40,404 nucleotides of DNA from an uncultured Muribaculaceae bacterium (GTDB lineage Bacteria; Bacteroidota; Bacteroidia; Bacteroidales; Muribaculaceae). Shown piece after piece: positions 8,054-15,380 of the stretch; positions within the stretch are counted from its first letter, which is position 1, and every line of letters starts with the position of its first letter. The notes under the pieces were generated by a model. That model did not search any database and was not told the origin of the DNA. It saw nothing but the letters and a program-made list of their open reading frames with translations. The stretch lies in the NCBI GenBank assembly GCA_910588035.1, contig CAJUPY010000005.1, positions 88,049 through 128,452 on the forward strand. The letters run 5' to 3'. Both the position numbers and the translations under genes were made by a program.

Positions 8054-8886
8054 AGTGGCAAAACGATTAGGTCAAAGGGTGCGTTCAGGGCGTCACGTCC
8101 CACTCTGAACATGGCCGAGGGGAAAATGACCGGCATGACGTAGGGAATGAATTTGCGGAGGTCGGCTATCACGACCTTACGGAGATCGCTGTCGCCGCTG
8201 ACGAGCAGTTCGTCGGCATCGTCGTTGATCGACAGCAGATCGCGCACGGCAAGAATATAGTAGACAGCATCGGCGGTGTCGCGGAACGGCACAGTGTTTG
8301 CCAGGACAAGCGTGTGATATCCGAACACAAAAATGTCGACTGCTCCCGGCCGCAAGTTTGCAAACATGCGGGCTGTGTTTCCATGACGGCGTCTGTCGCC
8401 GTAAAATTTTATCAGAGGGGTCAGGTGGCAGAAGAACTGCGGGGAACCGAACGCGCGTCTGAAAAATCCGGCAAGATCATTACGGACAGCCATCACGACC
8501 GAGGCGTTGTCGGGCAACCGGTTCACGACAAGCTCACTGTCGTCGCGGTCGGGAAACATCTGGTCGAGAATCGTCTCACACAAATCGGCATCGTCGGCAA
8601 CTCTGTCGGGAACGACGGCGAAAACCGGTGTGTCGACGATAATGTCGACCCGGGCGAAGTCGCCGAGTAGCAGCGGATTGTCGTATATGATTTCCTCAAG
8701 GTGTCTCAAAACCGAGCCATCGGCATCGGGCTCAAGACCGAAGTGGCGGAGTATCAGAGAGTTGTCTTCGGCCTGATTGAACAGCGCGACATCAAGAGCG
8801 GTCTCAGAGGTTCTGATGATCAGCTGCATATCGCGTGTCGACTGCACCATCGACGCTGTCAGAGGTGTGTAATCGCGGCTATCCAT
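8041..8886 (-). CDS. DUF3822 family protein
   Basis: A 281-residue cytoplasmic protein of the Bacteroidota-specific DUF3822 family. No catalytic motif is recognisable. Alternating strands and helices (LIIRTSETALDVALF, VDIIVDTPVFAVVP, VDIFVFGYHTLVLANTVPF) recall actin-like or PilM-like folds, which is weak inference. It starts 2 bases after the stop of the Ig-like lipoprotein and overlaps rsmD by 13 bases. The tight coupling suggests co-regulation with rRNA methylation, without proving a common function. Confidence 0.8.
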   Translation of the reverse strand: MDSRDYTPLTASMVQSTRDMQLIIRTSETALDVALFNQAEDNSLILRHFGLEPDADGSVLRHLEEIIYDNPLLLGDFARVDIIVDTPVFAVVPDRVADDADLCETILDQMFPDRDDSELVVNRLPDNASVVMAVRNDLAGFFRRAFGSPQFFCHLTPLIKFYGDRRRHGNTARMFANLRPGAVDIFVFGYHTLVLANTVPFRDTADAVYYILAVRDLLSINDDADELLVSGDSDLRKVVIADLRKFIPYVMPVIFPSAMFRVGRDALNAPFDLIVLPLCES

Positions 8887-8888
8887 AG

Positions 8889-10865
8889 TCAGAAACGGTT
8901 GCGGTTTCGTTGACGGTTGAAGTCGTCGTTATAACGCGATCCGGGCATGAAGTTGGTGTTCCAGTCGTCTTCTTCCTCGTCATCGTCGTCATTTTTCTTC
9001 TCATCGTCGTCTTTCTTCTTCGGCTTGTTTTTCTTTATCTCAAGCGGTTTCTGGATGTCGACAGGCAACTCGAAGAGATTCCAGGTCTGCTCGAGATCCC
9101 AGTTTTTTTTCAGGTTAATCTTCTTGGGATAGTAGAACACATCTTCAGGCTGGCGCCATGAGGCGATGTCGCCTGTAGTCCAGAGTCCGTCGCTGTCACG
9201 GTCTATGAATGCGCGGGCATAGTATGTTCCGGGCTGCAGGAACGGCAGAACGGCTTTTCCGCCAATGACAGGAGCCACACCCGCGACTTTATCGCCGGAA
9301 GCGAGCAACTCGACTATGATCGGGGCACCAACCGTGTCGGGAATGTTGAAAATCAACGATGAATAGTCTTCAAGCGGGCGGACGTTTATCTCTTTTGTTA
9401 TCTGTTTGTTCCACCGGCCATAGATGCTTGTGACAGCAAGCGAGTCGATTGTCAGCCTGTAGGTTTCGCCCGGCACCCAGGCATATTCAGCTTTGTAGTC
9501 GAGCGGATGATATATCGTGTCGGGAACGAATTTGAGGTCTGTGACCGGAATCCATAGCGAGTCTTGCTTCATGTCGAGATGAAATGCCGTCGAGTCGAGT
9601 CCGGCCAGTGGCACCGGCACAGAGAAACGCAGCGGACGGTTCACGTCTTGTGGCGAGATGCTTTTCAGACTGATGTCAAGGAGTTCGATCTTGGGCACCG
9701 AGTCAGTTCCGTCTGTGTTATCATCTTTTTTCTTCTTCTCCTTCTTTTGTTTCGGTCTCCGGAAATTGTAATAGATCGTGTCGTTGGTCCAGGAGAGATT
9801 GTCGTTTGTGTCGGTTTTGAGATAGCGTGTCTCGATCAGCAGCGAGTCGCGTGAATATATGGCAGGATCGGTTATCCAGTAGGTCAGGGTGTCGAGTGTC
9901 ATCGAGGCCTGCAGACGGCTGACGGTCTCGTCGATGACGGTGCGCCGATCACCGTCGATAATGGTCAGAACGGGCAGCGAGTCGGAAGGAGCTGCCATTT
10001 CGATCGTAATCTTCGCCGAGTCGGGACGCGCGTGCGATGCCATGTACTGGGCCTTATAGCCTTGGTTGAACCAGGTCATCAAGATGTCGTTGGGGAGGTA
10101 TTCGACACCCGGGTGGACGTCGATCGAGTCTTTGCCCTCTGAGTCAAGAAGGGTGTCGGTGACTGTAATGTTGTTTACCTTGGGCGAGACGGTGACATCG
10201 TAGAAGGCTACATCTTCAGAGCGGTCCCATTTGTAGTCGCGGTTGACGTCATTAATGGCGAACACGCGATAGTTGCCCGGCTTCAATCCGCGCACGGTAA
10301 ATTGTCCGAGCTGATTGGTTTTCGCGATTCTCACCAGCGGGAGCGTCGTCAGAGCCGAGTCATCGAGGTTTGAGTGCACGCCGACGAGCATGTTCTGGGC
10401 CGGCTCGAGATTGCGTGCCTCGAAAACCATTCCTGATATGCGCAGCGAGTCAATGGAGTCGCCCGTTGCGAAATCCATTGCGAAACCGTCATAGATGTTG
10501 CCTTCGTTAAGGTCGGCTATGGCGTCGGCAAAGTCGATTGTGTAAGTTGTGTTGGGAATCAGAGAGTCTTTGAGCTCGACGGTCACGCGCTTGCCGTTGG
10601 CCGTGATGACCGGCATCTGAGACTGTGCGGGCGACACGACGACTTTGCTCGAGACATCTTTGAGCTGGACATTCTCGTCGAAAAACAGGTCGATGCGCTG
10701 ATTGTCGACTTTTGTAGCCGACGGTTGGGGTTCGCTTCTTAAGAAAACGGGGGGAGTCACATCGCGGGGGCCGCCTTCGATCGTGCCCATATTGGCACAT
10801 GCGGCCACAGTCGCCGCTATAACAACGGCAACGAGCCAATGCATATAATCAAGCCGTCGTCTCAT
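8889..10865 (-). CDS. Ig-like domain lipoprotein (SbsA Ig-like type)
   Basis: A 658-residue envelope lipoprotein. The signal segment MHWLVAVVIAATVAACAN provides a lipobox with Ala-Ala-Cys, followed by the Bacteroidota pattern GGPRDVTPP and an Ig-like domain (about 35-125). A carboxypeptidase-regulatory-like beta-sandwich follows (GQFTVRGLKPGNYRVFAIND). The C-terminal 60 residues are highly charged (Lys/Asp/Glu runs) and end in an Asn/Arg-rich tail. Two starts are possible: ATG 10865 or ATG 10844; the second gives a more standard signal peptide. The gene begins only 7 bases after the 3' end of tRNA-Arg on the same strand, with no room for a separate promoter, so it is probably cotranscribed with the tRNA. 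Function is unknown. Confidence 0.85.
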   Translation of the reverse strand: MRRRLDYMHWLVAVVIAATVAACANMGTIEGGPRDVTPPVFLRSEPQPSATKVDNQRIDLFFDENVQLKDVSSKVVVSPAQSQMPVITANGKRVTVELKDSLIPNTTYTIDFADAIADLNEGNIYDGFAMDFATGDSIDSLRISGMVFEARNLEPAQNMLVGVHSNLDDSALTTLPLVRIAKTNQLGQFTVRGLKPGNYRVFAINDVNRDYKWDRSEDVAFYDVTVSPKVNNITVTDTLLDSEGKDSIDVHPGVEYLPNDILMTWFNQGYKAQYMASHARPDSAKITIEMAAPSDSLPVLTIIDGDRRTVIDETVSRLQASMTLDTLTYWITDPAIYSRDSLLIETRYLKTDTNDNLSWTNDTIYYNFRRPKQKKEKKKKDDNTDGTDSVPKIELLDISLKSISPQDVNRPLRFSVPVPLAGLDSTAFHLDMKQDSLWIPVTDLKFVPDTIYHPLDYKAEYAWVPGETYRLTIDSLAVTSIYGRWNKQITKEINVRPLEDYSSLIFNIPDTVGAPIIVELLASGDKVAGVAPVIGGKAVLPFLQPGTYYARAFIDRDSDGLWTTGDIASWRQPEDVFYYPKKINLKKNWDLEQTWNLFELPVDIQKPLEIKKNKPKKKDDDEKKNDDDDEEEDDWNTNFMPGSRYNDDFNRQRNRNRF

Positions 10866-10872
10866 AGTCTTG

Positions 10873-10944
10873 TACTCCGGAGCAGAATCGAACTGCTATC
10901 TAAGGTTTAGGAAACCTCTATTCTATCCGTTGAACTACCGGAGC
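10873..10944 (-). tRNA. tRNA-Arg (anticodon CCT)
   Basis: A 72-base cloverleaf on the minus strand. The acceptor stem GCTCCGG pairs with CCGGAGT, with A as discriminator. The anticodon arm is GAGGT-TTCCTAA-ACCTT with anticodon CCT, which reads AGG. The T-loop is TTCGATT. CCA is not encoded. It has its own promoter just upstream and runs straight into the lipoprotein gene. Confidence 0.95.
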
Positions 10945-10955
10945 TCTTGCTTTTG

Positions 10956-10986
10956 CAAAATTAGTGTGAATTTTCTGAAACGGCAA
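10956..10986 (-). promoter_or_regulatory. Promoter of tRNA-Arg and the downstream lipoprotein operon
   Basis: On the minus strand TTG (10986-10984) and TAATTTTG (10963-10956) are separated by 20 bases, a near-perfect Bacteroidota promoter. The expected start lies about 6-8 bases before the mature tRNA 5' end. Confidence 0.85.
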
Positions 10987-11030
10987 GAAATGGGCGAAAA
11001 AAGATTCAAACGTAGCCGTGTCATGATAAA

Positions 11031-11076
11031 ACATGATTCAACATGACACATCCTGGTGCGTCATGTTGAATCATGT
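11031..11076 (-). terminator. 17-bp perfect hairpin, probable terminator
   Basis: ACATGATTCAACATGAC (11031-11047) is perfectly complementary to 11060-11076, leaving a 12-base loop. It starts 27 bases past the stop of the minus-strand lipoprotein gene at 11103. On the plus side the stem is followed by TCATTTTTTT; on the minus side by TTTATC. It therefore may terminate in both directions and shields the tRNA promoter from read-through. Confidence 0.7.
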
Positions 11077-11102
11077 TCATTTTTTTAACGGCAGACTTAC
11101 AA

Positions 11103-11933
11103 TCACTTCCAGGTGAAAGTGACAGCCTCACCGGTGTTGTCGTCATCCCAGAATTTAACCGGGAGTTTGTCGGCGTTGAATTCCCAGTGGAAGACAACAG
11201 GGTCGTCGGTATATTCTTCCTTGCCCTCGATGCCTTTCCTGACATATCCCATCGGAAGATTCTTTGCCGGTTTGCCGAGCATGCCGGCGTAGTAGACGAC
11301 TCCCATCTCGTCCATGTCAACACGGTACATATCGTCGAACTCCATTATGCAACCTTTGTTTGCCACAACGGTCTTGTTCTCGCTGTTTGTGTAGGAGAAA
11401 GTATATTCACGGTGGTCACCGTCTTCTTCGTCTTGATAGACTTTTGTGATGTCGCCTTTATCATAGGAGATCTTGAAATCATCGCCACCCTCGGTGCGTT
11501 TCAGGCGCGAGAGCTGACCGTCATTGTTATACTCGAACCACCATTCGTCGGCTTCGTCCTCACCCTTGAGGTCGACCTGATAGGCGTAGGTGACAAAACC
11601 CTGACCGTTGAGTTCCATGTAGACATCGCTGCCTCTGTCGGGGTTTTCGATGCTGCGCACTTTCATCAAGACTGTGAAATTGTGGGCACGCGAAGGGGTG
11701 AACGAACCATACTCGAGCGAGTAATTTCTCGATTCATTGACAATTTTGGTAACCTGACCCTTGGCGTTTGTTGTGAATTTAGCTCCGCCGACACTTTCAG
11801 GCAGCCCGTCGGTGAAGACATTGTCGATCGAAGGTTCTGAGGATTTTACATCATCGTCATCGTCACACGATGTCAAGAATGCACCCATGACGGGTACGAG
11901 GCCAATGGCCATGAATTTGAAAAATTTATTCAT
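11103..11933 (-). CDS. DUF4595-like lipoprotein of unknown function
   Basis: A 276-residue exported protein. The N-terminus MNKFFKFMAIGLVPVMGAFL is a signal peptide ending in LTSC, and the Cys is followed by five Asp, matching the Bacteroidota surface-lipoprotein export signal. The body is beta-rich with repeated motifs of the type 'strand, Asn-x-Asp-Gly-x-Leu' (WWFEYNNDGQLSRLKRTEGG), as in DUF4595 proteins. The C-terminal part (YYAGMLGKPAKNLPMGYV, then VVFHWEFNADKLPVKF) aligns by eye with the gene at 24529-25416. It is monocistronic, with its own promoter, a leader of about 110 bases and a strong terminator hairpin. Likely cell-surface; ligand unknown. Confidence 0.75.
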   Translation of the reverse strand: MNKFFKFMAIGLVPVMGAFLTSCDDDDDVKSSEPSIDNVFTDGLPESVGGAKFTTNAKGQVTKIVNESRNYSLEYGSFTPSRAHNFTVLMKVRSIENPDRGSDVYMELNGQGFVTYAYQVDLKGEDEADEWWFEYNNDGQLSRLKRTEGGDDFKISYDKGDITKVYQDEEDGDHREYTFSYTNSENKTVVANKGCIMEFDDMYRVDMDEMGVVYYAGMLGKPAKNLPMGYVRKGIEGKEEYTDDPVVFHWEFNADKLPVKFWDDDNTGEAVTFTWK

Positions 11934-11986
11934 TACTGTTTTTTGTCGCGGAGCTCCCTTCCGTGACTCATTCTATATTTGACAAA

Positions 11987-12025
11987 GGGGTATAGGAGTC
12001 GACATCTCACCGATGTCATAACCCC
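11987..12025 (-). promoter_or_regulatory. Two-tier hairpin in the 5' leader of the DUF4595-like gene
   Basis: In the minus-strand leader GGGGT (12025-12021) pairs with ACCCC (11991-11987), enclosing a perfect GACATC/GATGTC stem (12017-12012 with 12006-12001). It lies between the promoter and the start codon at 11933. No known riboswitch consensus is recognised. The plus strand reads into GTATTTTTTT right after it, so it could also act as a plus-strand terminator. Confidence 0.4.
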
Positions 12026-12051
12026 GTATTTTTTTCGCTAATCTGTCAGTG

Positions 12052-12059
12052 CAAAGGTA
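12052..12059 (-). promoter_or_regulatory. -7 box for the DUF4595-like lipoprotein gene
   Basis: TACCTTTG on the minus strand matches TAnnTTTG. A weak TGG stands 19 bases upstream in place of TTG. It implies a leader of about 110 bases. Confidence 0.5.
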
Positions 12060-12087
12060 GTCATTTTTCTCCGAACGGCCATTTCTG

Positions 12088-12864
12088 TCACTTAAACCGC
12101 CATGTTATAGTGCCTTTCTGGTCGGGAGAGCCGTCGGGAAGAGCAGAGAAGCGGGTCTGGCGGGTAGCCGCTATTGTTTTCGACCGCATCTGCGAGTCAC
12201 CGGCGACACTGCCGGTTCCTCCGGCATAGCTTGCGGCGGTCACGCGTCCGGCAGCGTTGACAGTCACGGAAATTCTTATCACACCCGACTTGCGGCTGCT
12301 GTTTGCACCCCAGGAGAGAATCGTCCGGCCTGCGAGATCGTGTCCGGCGGTGCCGTCGAGTTGTCCGCTGACAGCCGTTCCGTCGCCGGTTCCGCTGACG
12401 CCGTCACCTTTGCCTGAGCCACCGAAATTCATCTGCTTCTTGATTTTGTCACGCGAGGCCTGTTCGCGTCGGGCGCGCTCCTGCTCCTCAAGTTCCGCTT
12501 TTGTGGGTCCGCGTTTCTCAGGTTTGGGTTTCTCCTTGACTTTCATCGGCGACTCACGCTTTGAAGTCGCGACCGGAGCCGGTTGTGCCGGCTCACCGGC
12601 GTTGACCATGTCGGTCGCGTCGCTGATGTTCTCACCGTTTGACGGTGCCACCGGAGCGTCGGCAGGTTTTTGGTCGGTTATCATGTCTCCGAGATTGATG
12701 TAGTCGTTGACGAGCAGAATCTCGGTGTCGTCGTCAGGCAACCTCTCGTCACCGGGTTCAGGAGGCCAAGTCAGATAAGTATAGCAGAATGTCAGCAACA
12801 CCACCAGGTGTACCGCCACCGCCACTATGGCCGCTATCAGCCTGTCACTCAATGTCGATTTCAT
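12088..12864 (-). CDS. TonB/TolA-like energy transducer
   Basis: A 258-residue periplasm-spanning protein. One N-terminal membrane segment (LIAAIVAVAVHLVVLLTFCY) carries a His at position 19, the conserved membrane His of TonB-like proteins. A Pro/Lys/Glu-rich linker (KVKEKPKPEKRGPTKAELEE) and a helical charged part follow. The C-terminal domain (GVIRISVTVNAAGRVTAASY to TITWRFK) is TonB-like. It couples the proton-motive force harvested by ExbB/ExbD to outer-membrane receptors. It overlaps exbD by 4 bases. Bacteroidota have several TonB sets; this is the pdxJ-linked one. A TolA-like role cannot be excluded. Confidence 0.85.
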   Translation of the reverse strand: MKSTLSDRLIAAIVAVAVHLVVLLTFCYTYLTWPPEPGDERLPDDDTEILLVNDYINLGDMITDQKPADAPVAPSNGENISDATDMVNAGEPAQPAPVATSKRESPMKVKEKPKPEKRGPTKAELEEQERARREQASRDKIKKQMNFGGSGKGDGVSGTGDGTAVSGQLDGTAGHDLAGRTILSWGANSSRKSGVIRISVTVNAAGRVTAASYAGGTGSVAGDSQMRSKTIAATRQTRFSALPDGSPDQKGTITWRFK

Positions 12865-13325
12865 TGTTTGTCAGTGTCTGCCGCCACCTCTTGCGTGCCG
12901 GCGGGTTTTGCCGATGAGGGTGCAGCTTTTGTCGCAAGCACCATTTTGAGATTGTTTTCGGCCCCGATGTTGAGAATCTCGACGATGCGGCCATAAGGCA
13001 CCGATTCGTCGGCATAGAGGGCGATGTAACCTTCGGGATCTTGCTCGACCGCGAGTTTGAGAAAGGTGACGAGAGCCGAAGAGTCCATCGGTTGGGGCTC
13101 CTCACCGCCGAACGAGGCATAGAGTTTAGACTCATTGTCGAGATAGACGGTCGTTCCGGGCTTTATTGCGGTCTGCTCGGAACTCTGCGGCAGATTGACC
13201 TCGAGCGCGGTCGGGAAGACAAATGTCGAGGTTACCATGAAGAATATCAGCAGCAGAAAGATCACATCGGTCATCGATGCCATCGAGAATGCCGCCATCA
13301 TTTCGTGTTGACGCTTGAATGCCAT
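12861..13325 (-). CDS. exbD: ExbD/TolR-family biopolymer transport protein
   Basis: A 154-residue inner-membrane protein with one membrane segment. The family's proton-carrying aspartate is Asp20 in MTDVIFLLLIFFM. The periplasmic domain follows (VNLPQSS to NNLKMVLATK) with a short Ala/Pro-rich tail. It works with ExbB as the proton-driven motor. It lies 18 bases downstream of exbB and overlaps the TonB-like gene. Confidence 0.92.
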   Translation of the reverse strand: MAFKRQHEMMAAFSMASMTDVIFLLLIFFMVTSTFVFPTALEVNLPQSSEQTAIKPGTTVYLDNESKLYASFGGEEPQPMDSSALVTFLKLAVEQDPEGYIALYADESVPYGRIVEILNIGAENNLKMVLATKAAPSSAKPAGTQEVAADTDKQ

Positions 13326-13343
13326 GATCTTGAAAATAACAGA

Positions 13344-14060
13344 TTATTCGGCCGGCTCGTTGAGCAGGTCCATGAATTCCATTGTCTTTCCCTCAAGCAG
13401 ATTCATGACCGAGTTTATGCGGGCGACAAGATAGTTGTAGGCAAACAGCGCGATCACACCGACGATCAATCCGGCGACAGTCGTGACCAAAGCGGTGTAG
13501 ATGCCGGCCGAGAAGGTCGAGATGCTTGCCGAGGTGCCTTGTGAGGCTATGTCGAAGAAAGCCTGCACCATGCCGATCACTGTTCCGAGAAAACCGAGCA
13601 TTGGCGCGCCGGCAGCTGTCGTAGCAAGCCATGGCAGGCCTTTTCCAAGGTTGGCGACCTCGATGTTGCCGGTATTCTCGATAGCGACGAGAACATCGTT
13701 CATTGGGCGTCCGATTCGTGTCAGTCCTTTGGCGATCAGGCGGGCGTAGGGCGAGTTGCCTTTCTTGCAGAGGTTCATCGCGCTCTCGAGCTCACCTTCG
13801 TGAATATAATCTTTGATCCGTTTCATGAAAGACTCGTCGCTGCGTGCCGCACGGTTCACAACAATGGCGCGCTCGACAAAAATGTAAATGCAGACAACCG
13901 ACATGACGGCGAGTACAATCATCAGCGGGCCACCTTTGAGACAGAGGTCCCAGACCGATAGGGTCACTTCGCTGGTGACCGGTGCTGACTGAGCGACAGA
14001 GGCCGCGCTCTGAATCGTGTCGGAGAGAATGGTTGCGGCAGAATCTAATGAGGGAATCAT
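13344..14060 (-). CDS. exbB: ExbB/TolQ-family proton channel protein
   Basis: A 238-residue protein of the MotA/TolQ/ExbB family with three membrane segments: about 44-64 (PLMIVLAVMSVVCIYIFVER), about 140-165 (GAPMLGFLGTVIGMVQAFF) and about 178-205 (YTALVTTVAGLIVGVIALFA). The GTVxGM motif and the Thr-rich third helix are characteristic of the channel. A cytoplasmic helical domain sits between the first two segments. It lies between pdxJ and exbD in one operon, a gene order widespread in Bacteroidota. Confidence 0.93.
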   Translation of the reverse strand: MIPSLDSAATILSDTIQSAASVAQSAPVTSEVTLSVWDLCLKGGPLMIVLAVMSVVCIYIFVERAIVVNRAARSDESFMKRIKDYIHEGELESAMNLCKKGNSPYARLIAKGLTRIGRPMNDVLVAIENTGNIEVANLGKGLPWLATTAAGAPMLGFLGTVIGMVQAFFDIASQGTSASISTFSAGIYTALVTTVAGLIVGVIALFAYNYLVARINSVMNLLEGKTMEFMDLLNEPAE

Positions 14061-14114
14061 GATTTTTCGGAGAATATTTTTTATGGTTAGTCAATCGTTG
14101 TTGTGAAAAAAAGG

Positions 14115-14831
14115 TCAGGCCAGACACTCCTTGTATCTTCTGATTGTCTCGTGGAGACCGAGATAGAGGGCATCGGATATAAGCGCGTGACCGATCGAGA
14201 CCTCGTTGAGGAAGGGCACGCGGTCATGGAAAAATTTGAGATTCTGAAGGTTGAGGTCATGACCGGCATTGACACCCAGCCCCGCGCGGTGGGCGGCACG
14301 GCTCGCCTCGACAAATGGAGCGACCGCGGCCTCGGGATCACGGTCGAAACCGTCGGCATAGGGTTTCGTGTAAAGCTCGACACGGTCGGCACCGGCGCGT
14401 GCGGCGGCACGGATGTTGTCAGGATCGGTGCCTACGAAAATCGAGGTTCTGATGCCTGCGTCGCGGAAACGGTCGACCACGTCGCACAGGAAATCGAAAT
14501 TTGCCTCCACGTCCCAGCCCGACGATGATGTGAGCTGGTCGGGGTTGTCGGGAACAAGTGTCACCTGCTCGGGTTTCACTTTCATGACAAGGTCGATGAA
14601 CTCGGGCGACGGATATCCCTCGATGTTGAATTCTGTCTTCACCAACGGTCTGAGCCTGAACACGTCGTCACGCTTGATGTGTCTCTCATCGGGACGCGGA
14701 TGAACGGTGATTCCGTCAGCTCCGAACGCCTCACAATCGACCGCCACCTTCTCGACATCGGGGTTATTCTCGCCACGTGAGTTTCTGAGTGTCGCGATCT
14801 TGTTTATGTTAACGCTTAGATTGGTTGTCAT
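14115..14831 (-). CDS. pdxJ: Pyridoxine 5'-phosphate synthase
   Basis: A 238-residue TIM-barrel enzyme that condenses 1-deoxy-D-xylulose 5-phosphate with 3-amino-2-oxopropyl phosphate to pyridoxine 5'-phosphate, in the DXP-dependent vitamin B6 route. His44, Arg46 and His51 in TVHPRPDERHI, Glu71 in NIEGYP and the late His in NAGHDLN match the active-site residues of the family. It is first in the pdxJ-exbB-exbD-tonB operon and divergent from the ACT-like gene and nadK, as is common in Bacteroidota. Confidence 0.96.
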   Translation of the reverse strand: MTTNLSVNINKIATLRNSRGENNPDVEKVAVDCEAFGADGITVHPRPDERHIKRDDVFRLRPLVKTEFNIEGYPSPEFIDLVMKVKPEQVTLVPDNPDQLTSSSGWDVEANFDFLCDVVDRFRDAGIRTSIFVGTDPDNIRAAARAGADRVELYTKPYADGFDRDPEAAVAPFVEASRAAHRAGLGVNAGHDLNLQNLKFFHDRVPFLNEVSIGHALISDALYLGLHETIRRYKECLA

Positions 14832-14889
14832 TGTAAAAAGGTTTATAACCGTTAAAAGTTCCGTCTAATCCACCATGATAACAGATTAT

Positions 14890-14923
14890 TTTGGTGGAAA
14901 TCCGATAATTATTCGTATTTTTG
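14890..14923 (+). promoter_or_regulatory. Promoter of the ACT-like gene and nadK
   Basis: TATTTTTG at 14916-14923 matches TAnnTTTG; TTTGG stands 21-22 bases upstream (14890-14894). It implies a leader of about 50 bases to the TTG start at 14979. Confidence 0.6.
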
Positions 14924-14943
14924 TCAAAAACTTTTTCAGGCTA

Positions 14944-14951
14944 CAAAATTA
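14944..14951 (-). promoter_or_regulatory. -7 box of the pdxJ operon
   Basis: TAATTTTG on the minus strand, with TTTC 20 bases upstream. The leader to pdxJ is about 105 bases and includes a TCCACC/GGTGGA stem at roughly 14870-14900. The two divergent promoters overlap, so they may compete. Confidence 0.55.
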
Positions 14952-14978
14952 GTCAGAAATAATAAAACATCGAAAGAA

Positions 14979-15362
14979 TTGACCATAAAAGATAACATAA
15001 TTTCGAAAAACGAAGATGTCACCTCGGTCAAAGAGACCCGTTTCGACAGGCTCTATCCCGAAAACGCCGATGCCACCGAGCTGACGATCGCAAGTCGTCC
15101 GTTTGACTACAGCGCGACCGCCATAGCGCGTGCGGTCGAAGACTGTGACGCACATCTTCTGAACCTCAATGTCACTTCTGAACGCACCCCCGAGGGCAAC
15201 ATCATTGTCGACCTCAGGGTGAACCATCTCGACGGCGGGAACATTGCCCGGTCTCTTGAACGCTACGGCTTCGAGGTGATAGACTACAATTCTCCCCGGT
15301 CGCTTTCGCTCGACTCGGCCCGCGAACGAGCAAACGAAATACTACGAATACTCGATATCTGA
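14979..15362 (+). CDS. Orphan ACT-like domain related to the C-terminus of Bacteroidota CBS-domain proteins
   Basis: A 127-residue protein that matches, by my recollection, the C-terminal ACT-like part of the CBS-domain protein found upstream of nadK in Bacteroides: LTIASRPFDYSATAIARAVE, then LLNLNVTSE, IIVDLRVN and a last helix EILRILDI. The two N-terminal CBS repeats are absent; the first 30 residues are an unrelated charged segment. There is no ATG in the frame, and the only usable start before the conserved domain is TTG at 14979, so translation depends on a rare start codon. It is followed 18 bases later by nadK. A regulatory, ligand-sensing role is likely; the ligand is unknown. Confidence 0.65.
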   Translation: MTIKDNIISKNEDVTSVKETRFDRLYPENADATELTIASRPFDYSATAIARAVEDCDAHLLNLNVTSERTPEGNIIVDLRVNHLDGGNIARSLERYGFEVIDYNSPRSLSLDSARERANEILRILDI

Positions 15363-15380
15363 AAACCATATTCTGATGAG

